Position numbers and translations under genes: made by a program
Assembly (NCBI GenBank): GCA_018056765.1
Contig: JAGPFA010000001.1
Coordinates: 1-64,000 of the forward strand
Source of the DNA: Syntrophaceae bacterium
GTDB lineage: Bacteria; Desulfobacterota; Syntrophia; Syntrophales; Smithellaceae
Direction of reading: 5' to 3'
Length of the DNA: 64,000 bases
Shown: one piece after another, positions 61,096-64,000 of the stretch
Numbering within the stretch: the first letter of the stretch is position 1
How the letters are laid out: each line of letters starts with the position of its first letter
The notes under the pieces: model-generated
Databases searched by the model: none
Told to the model about the DNA's origin: nothing
What the model saw: only the letters and a program-made list of their open reading frames with translations

Positions 61096-61932
61096 TTACA
61101 GGCCGGAAAGCAAAATCAGAAGTTGTTCTGCTGCCGCCTGGCGGCCTTTTTCGTTCAAATGGCCTCCATCGTAGGTGTATTCGGGCACAAGGGCATAACC
61201 TGTCTCGCCTTTGTGTACAAACCCCACTCGAAAACCCGCCGGGTTTGTGGATTCGACAAGTGCCAGATCAAAAACCGGTTCCTTGCCTTCATAATGGCCA
61301 CGCAGTTTCTCATTGAATTTCTCTCTTACGATATTGTCGGCATAGCCGGAAACCTGTTTGCCGATAATCTTTTTTATCATCGCTTTTAAGCCTGTCTGCT
61401 GTGTGGTGAGTGGAGTGGTGACATGAACAAATATCGTTTGCGGGTATTTTGACTGCAGAGATGATATTGTGTTTTTGTACGTCTCAAAAACTTCATCCAC
61501 ATTTGTGTCGGGGAAAAAATCAATGTAGCAGAACTTGAAAAACGCGATATCCGTTTTTTCACCCAACCCATTGTTCATTGCCTCTGCAAAAGCCTCGCAT
61601 TTACTTTTGGGATTCGTATTTTCTCCGACAGGCGAATGCGCAAAAGCTGGTGCATCCAGATCCGCAGGATTTTTTGTTTCAATAATGTTTAACTTGATTT
61701 GCGGGTTTGTGCTCATCAAATCGCGAACTCCATCGAGGATATTGTACCCGACGGACTGATGCCCGAAATAGATTTTCTTCTGGGATAGCTGTTGCCATTT
61801 TTCGGCAGTTACACTGTTTAGTTGGGGCAGGGTGCTTTTTTGGGTTTTCATTTTATCTCCTGTGCATCCAAAAAAAATTGTTAAGACAAGGCTGATTGCA
61901 ATCACGCCAAAACGCGCGGCCATATTTTTCAT
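61096..61932 (-). CDS. SGNH-hydrolase-like lipoprotein
   Basis: 278 residues from ATG 61932 (GGAGGG 6 bases upstream; an in-frame ATG further out is disfavoured). N-terminal signal with lipobox TIFFGC (C23), so an outer-membrane or periplasmic lipoprotein. KIYFGHQSVGYNILDG includes a possible Ser nucleophile, FVHVTTPLTTQQTG follows, and DGGHLNEKGRQAAAEQL near the end matches the D-x-x-H pair of SGNH esterases. It may remove or transfer acyl groups on the EPS. Stop lies at the edge of a repeat mosaic. Confidence 0.8.
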   Translation of the reverse strand: MKNMAARFGVIAISLVLTIFFGCTGDKMKTQKSTLPQLNSVTAEKWQQLSQKKIYFGHQSVGYNILDGVRDLMSTNPQIKLNIIETKNPADLDAPAFAHSPVGENTNPKSKCEAFAEAMNNGLGEKTDIAFFKFCYIDFFPDTNVDEVFETYKNTISSLQSKYPQTIFVHVTTPLTTQQTGLKAMIKKIIGKQVSGYADNIVREKFNEKLRGHYEGKEPVFDLALVESTNPAGFRVGFVHKGETGYALVPEYTYDGGHLNEKGRQAAAEQLLILLSGL

Positions 61933-61983
61933 ACATATCCCTCCCGGAGGTGTTTTTGTAAAGGTCACGGCTTGTATTGATGC

Positions 61984-62538
61984 CTATGTTACTTTTGCAT
62001 CCTGCGGGGCATCAAGTTTCTGAATAGGTCGCGCCGGGTTGCCGGCAATTAGAGAATGAGGTGGCATCGATCTCATGACTACAGACCCCGCCGACACGAT
62101 GCAGCCCTCTCCTATGGTGACTCCCGATGTGATCGTCACACGGGCGCCGATCCAGCAACCATCTCCGATGACTATTGGCTCCCCGAAAGTCTCTCCAGCA
62201 CGTTTTTCCGGTGCCCCCCTTTCATGAGTGCCGGTGACAATCAGAACTTGCGGGGCAATGCGGACATTATTGCCAATGGTAACTTGAGCGAGCGCATCAA
62301 TATGGGATTGTCCGAAGATGAACGAGTTGTCCCCGATGAAAATGTGTTTGTGGTACTGGATATAAATATGTTTTTTTATTTTGCATTTCTTTCCACAGTT
62401 CAAGCCAAACAGTCGCGCTATATAAGGTCGTACATAAGAATTGGAAAAACTGTCGTCAGGAGGAAGATTTATAATAAAATTGACAAATGCAGGATAAAAG
62501 CCCTTCAAATAAGCTATCAGCTTATGCTTCAGAGACAT
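61984..62538 (-). CDS. Left-handed beta-helix O-/N-acetyltransferase (WcaF/maa-like)
   Basis: 184 residues. Hexapeptide repeats run from about residue 55 to 165 (HKHIFIGDNSFIFGQSHI to SAGSVVMRSMPPHSLIAGNPA), with the catalytic-type His in TGTHERG. Residues 1-50 contain an amphipathic helix suited to membrane contact. AAGGAGG 4 bases upstream of ATG is a strong ribosome binding site. It uses acetyl-CoA to acylate a sugar. Confidence 0.92.
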   Translation of the reverse strand: MSLKHKLIAYLKGFYPAFVNFIINLPPDDSFSNSYVRPYIARLFGLNCGKKCKIKKHIYIQYHKHIFIGDNSFIFGQSHIDALAQVTIGNNVRIAPQVLIVTGTHERGAPEKRAGETFGEPIVIGDGCWIGARVTITSGVTIGEGCIVSAGSVVMRSMPPHSLIAGNPARPIQKLDAPQDAKVT

Positions 62539-62684
62539 TTTGCCTCCTTATAAAAACTTAAAAGAGCCGATGATCAAAGCACCTTGATGATTGACTGTGC
62601 CCAAATACAGCTCCGCCCCCTCGGTTACATATGTGTTGCCGAGAAGCTTTGATAACATTTATGCAACTTGTTTTTGCCGCATAT

Positions 62685-62714
62685 TTGAACAATATTACAT
62701 ATAATATTGTTCAA
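62685..62714. promoter_or_regulatory. Perfect 13-bp inverted repeat
   Basis: TTGAACAATATTA at 62685-62697 and TAATATTGTTCAA at 62702-62714 separated by CATA. It lies 36 bases 3' of the FemAB stop and ~150 bases upstream of the acetyltransferase start, in the only sizeable gap of this region. The AT-rich dyad resembles a TetR-type operator. As a transcript it would be a weak AU hairpin. Confidence 0.6.
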
Positions 62715-62749
62715 TAATTTACAATGTTTAATAGCAAGTCAGGCTTTTT

Positions 62750-63787
62750 TCAGCCCACGTGGCGGTACAAAATTCTGCCTGCGGTTTTTAAAATGGGAAC
62801 AGGCAGTTTTGAGATAATATTTTGTAGTTTTCCGGGGATTACTTTATCGCTTCCGCGGAATGAATTTTTACTAAAGTCATACCTGTAGTATTGAATTTTA
62901 TATGGTTTTGCTCCCCATCCGTCTTTGAACTGCATAAGCCCTTTGTGATGAGGCTCGGTGCGGCCGAATTGCAATTTTTCGAAACCCTTGTCGCAACAAT
63001 GCTTGATTGCCTCCCACATTACCAGGTTGTTTGCCCGTAGCTGGAGGTGGCGCTTATCTGACGCTCCGTATTTGTAGATTACTTCATTGCCGAAATGCAG
63101 GTACACATTGGCGGCAATAACCTGTTTGCCGATGGAAGCCGTGGCAATGAATCCCATATTTTGCTCGATGACCTTGTCCTGTAAAATTCTGAAAAACCGG
63201 TCCGGCTGTGGCGGCAGGCCATGGTCCCTGCGGGTTAAAACATTGAGGCGGCAAAACTTTTTCATGGCATCCAATGAGGTGGATACGTTGATTTCCACCC
63301 CCTTAGCGGAAGCTTTTTTTAAGTTTCGGCGCGTTGAGTCACGCATCAGTGACAACAGCCTGTCATGTCCCGGCCGCAGGTCGAGCTCATGCCCCCAATA
63401 AACTCCGGAAGAGGGCATTCGCTCCAGATATGTGGCACCTCCCCTAATTTCCAGATACTTCCAGCGGCGCCCGCGGCCCAGCTCAAGTACCTTGTCCAGG
63501 AGCGCTTTAAAGCTCTCTGCATTAGCGGCCAGGGGTTCACAAAAGTCGGTGAAGGGCAGGCAGACGCCTCTTTTGCCGGTCAGCATACTCTTTACTTCCA
63601 TTAGGGGAAGCAGATCCGCAGGGCCGCTGTTGTGGTTTCCACACAGATATAGCGGCTGATAATTATAAGCGGCAGTCAAGACTTCTGCCCATTGTGCCGT
63701 ATGAAAAAAGGAATGGCCTGCTGTTTGCACAAGCAGGTCATTCCAGTTAGTTGTCTCCAAAGGATTGACAACAAGAATGTCAGGCAT
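62750..63787 (-). CDS. FemAB-family protein of exosortase/EPS loci
   Basis: 345 residues. TAGHSFFHTAQWAEVLTAAY at the start, LPFTDFCEPLAAN, RRWKYLEIRGG, a basic CRLNVLTRRDHGLPPQPDRFF segment, and ANNLVMWEAIKHCCDKGFEKLQFGRTEPHHKGLMQFKDGWGAKP near the end, as in the FemAB family associated with exosortase A. It probably transfers an aminoacyl or acyl group. The start overlaps the aminotransferase stop by 8 bases. Confidence 0.9.
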   Translation of the reverse strand: MPDILVVNPLETTNWNDLLVQTAGHSFFHTAQWAEVLTAAYNYQPLYLCGNHNSGPADLLPLMEVKSMLTGKRGVCLPFTDFCEPLAANAESFKALLDKVLELGRGRRWKYLEIRGGATYLERMPSSGVYWGHELDLRPGHDRLLSLMRDSTRRNLKKASAKGVEINVSTSLDAMKKFCRLNVLTRRDHGLPPQPDRFFRILQDKVIEQNMGFIATASIGKQVIAANVYLHFGNEVIYKYGASDKRHLQLRANNLVMWEAIKHCCDKGFEKLQFGRTEPHHKGLMQFKDGWGAKPYKIQYYRYDFSKNSFRGSDKVIPGKLQNIISKLPVPILKTAGRILYRHVG

Positions 63788-64000
63788 AGTACTCTTTTAT
63801 CTGGTCAACAACATAGGTAACCTGTTCGTCGGTCAGTTCGGCAAACATCGGCAGCGACACGTATTCAGCGGCGCACTTCTCCGCAATCGGGAAGCTGCCC
63901 GGTCCTTTATTCATGAATGAATATGCTTTTTGCAGATGCAGAGGCACCGGGTAATGGATGCCGCAGGCAATGCCTTTCCCGTTGAGGTAAGCCATGAACT
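63780..64000 (-). CDS. DegT/DnrJ/EryC1/StrS aminotransferase, C-terminal fragment cut by window edge
   Basis: Only the last 73 codons are in the window; the frame continues beyond 64000. FMAYLNGKGIACGIHYPVPLHLQKAY and AAEYVSLPMFAELTDEQVTYV are the characteristic end of DegT-family sugar aminotransferases. It is the upstream member of the transcript entering from the right and overlaps the FemAB start. Confidence 0.93.
   Translation of the reverse strand, partial: FMAYLNGKGIACGIHYPVPLHLQKAYSFMNKGPGSFPIAEKCAAEYVSLPMFAELTDEQVTYVVDQIKEYYA

Noticed and set aside
62600-62749. Rho-independent terminator downstream of the FemAB gene
   Set aside because: The 13-bp dyad is purely AT-rich in its core and not followed by a clear T-run in the sense direction; an operator is more likely.

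Overview
The window reads as a chromosomal segment of a Gram-negative, probably anaerobic deltaproteobacterium (Desulfobacterota). The reasons are the EpsH-type exosortase with a PrsK/PrsR regulator pair, the large exopolysaccharide (EPS) locus, cell-surface proteins ending in a [10 protein letters not shown] box, a B12-binding radical SAM protein, and mosaic GC-rich intergenic repeats between AT-rich glycan genes. The taxonomic call is inference; no rRNA is present.

Layout. 1-9030: the edge of an IS110-type transposase, a universal stress protein, a PfkB sugar kinase, a VOC protein, a B12/radical SAM protein, a TPP riboswitch with terminator controlling thiM-thiE (thiazole salvage and thiamine phosphate synthesis), a HEAT-repeat protein and a response regulator with a C-terminal membrane helix. 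9600-15080: PrsR (sigma-54 activator), PrsK (membrane histidine kinase) and the exosortase, separated by repeat arrays that include a 110-bp tandem. 15300-17000: a duplicated fragment of a downstream gene, then an autoregulated xre-immA pair. 17400-28180: three secreted beta-helix/InlB-repeat proteins with nearly identical C-terminal sorting modules, interrupted by a Gfo/Idh-hexapeptide fusion enzyme and tRNA-Glu.

28440-64000 is almost entirely minus strand and is an EPS biosynthesis locus. It holds a flippase, polymerase/ligase, three glycan deacetylase-type proteins, glycosyltransferases, sugar-nucleotide enzymes (wecB, DegT aminotransferases, Gfo/Idh, epimerase), FemAB-type transferases, three asparagine-synthase-like proteins without the N-terminal cysteine, NAD synthetase and acyltransferases. 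Within it, 35912-41536 is a compact set of DltD-like SGNH protein, MBOAT acyltransferase, acyl carrier protein, AMP ligase and PLP decarboxylase. Together these have the parts of a Dlt-type machine that would put an activated (amino)acyl group on an exported glycan. A second acyl carrier/ligase pair lies at 58576-60430.

The most unusual features are the Dlt-like cassette in an exosortase EPS locus; a GTTGACGGTT-type minisatellite that has entered one gene in frame at four places and rewritten gene ends; the shared C-terminal cassette of the CFI-box proteins, with a truncated fourth copy and a shared promoter block; asparagine synthases lacking their nucleophile; and a tRNA-Val-like gene with A at position 33.
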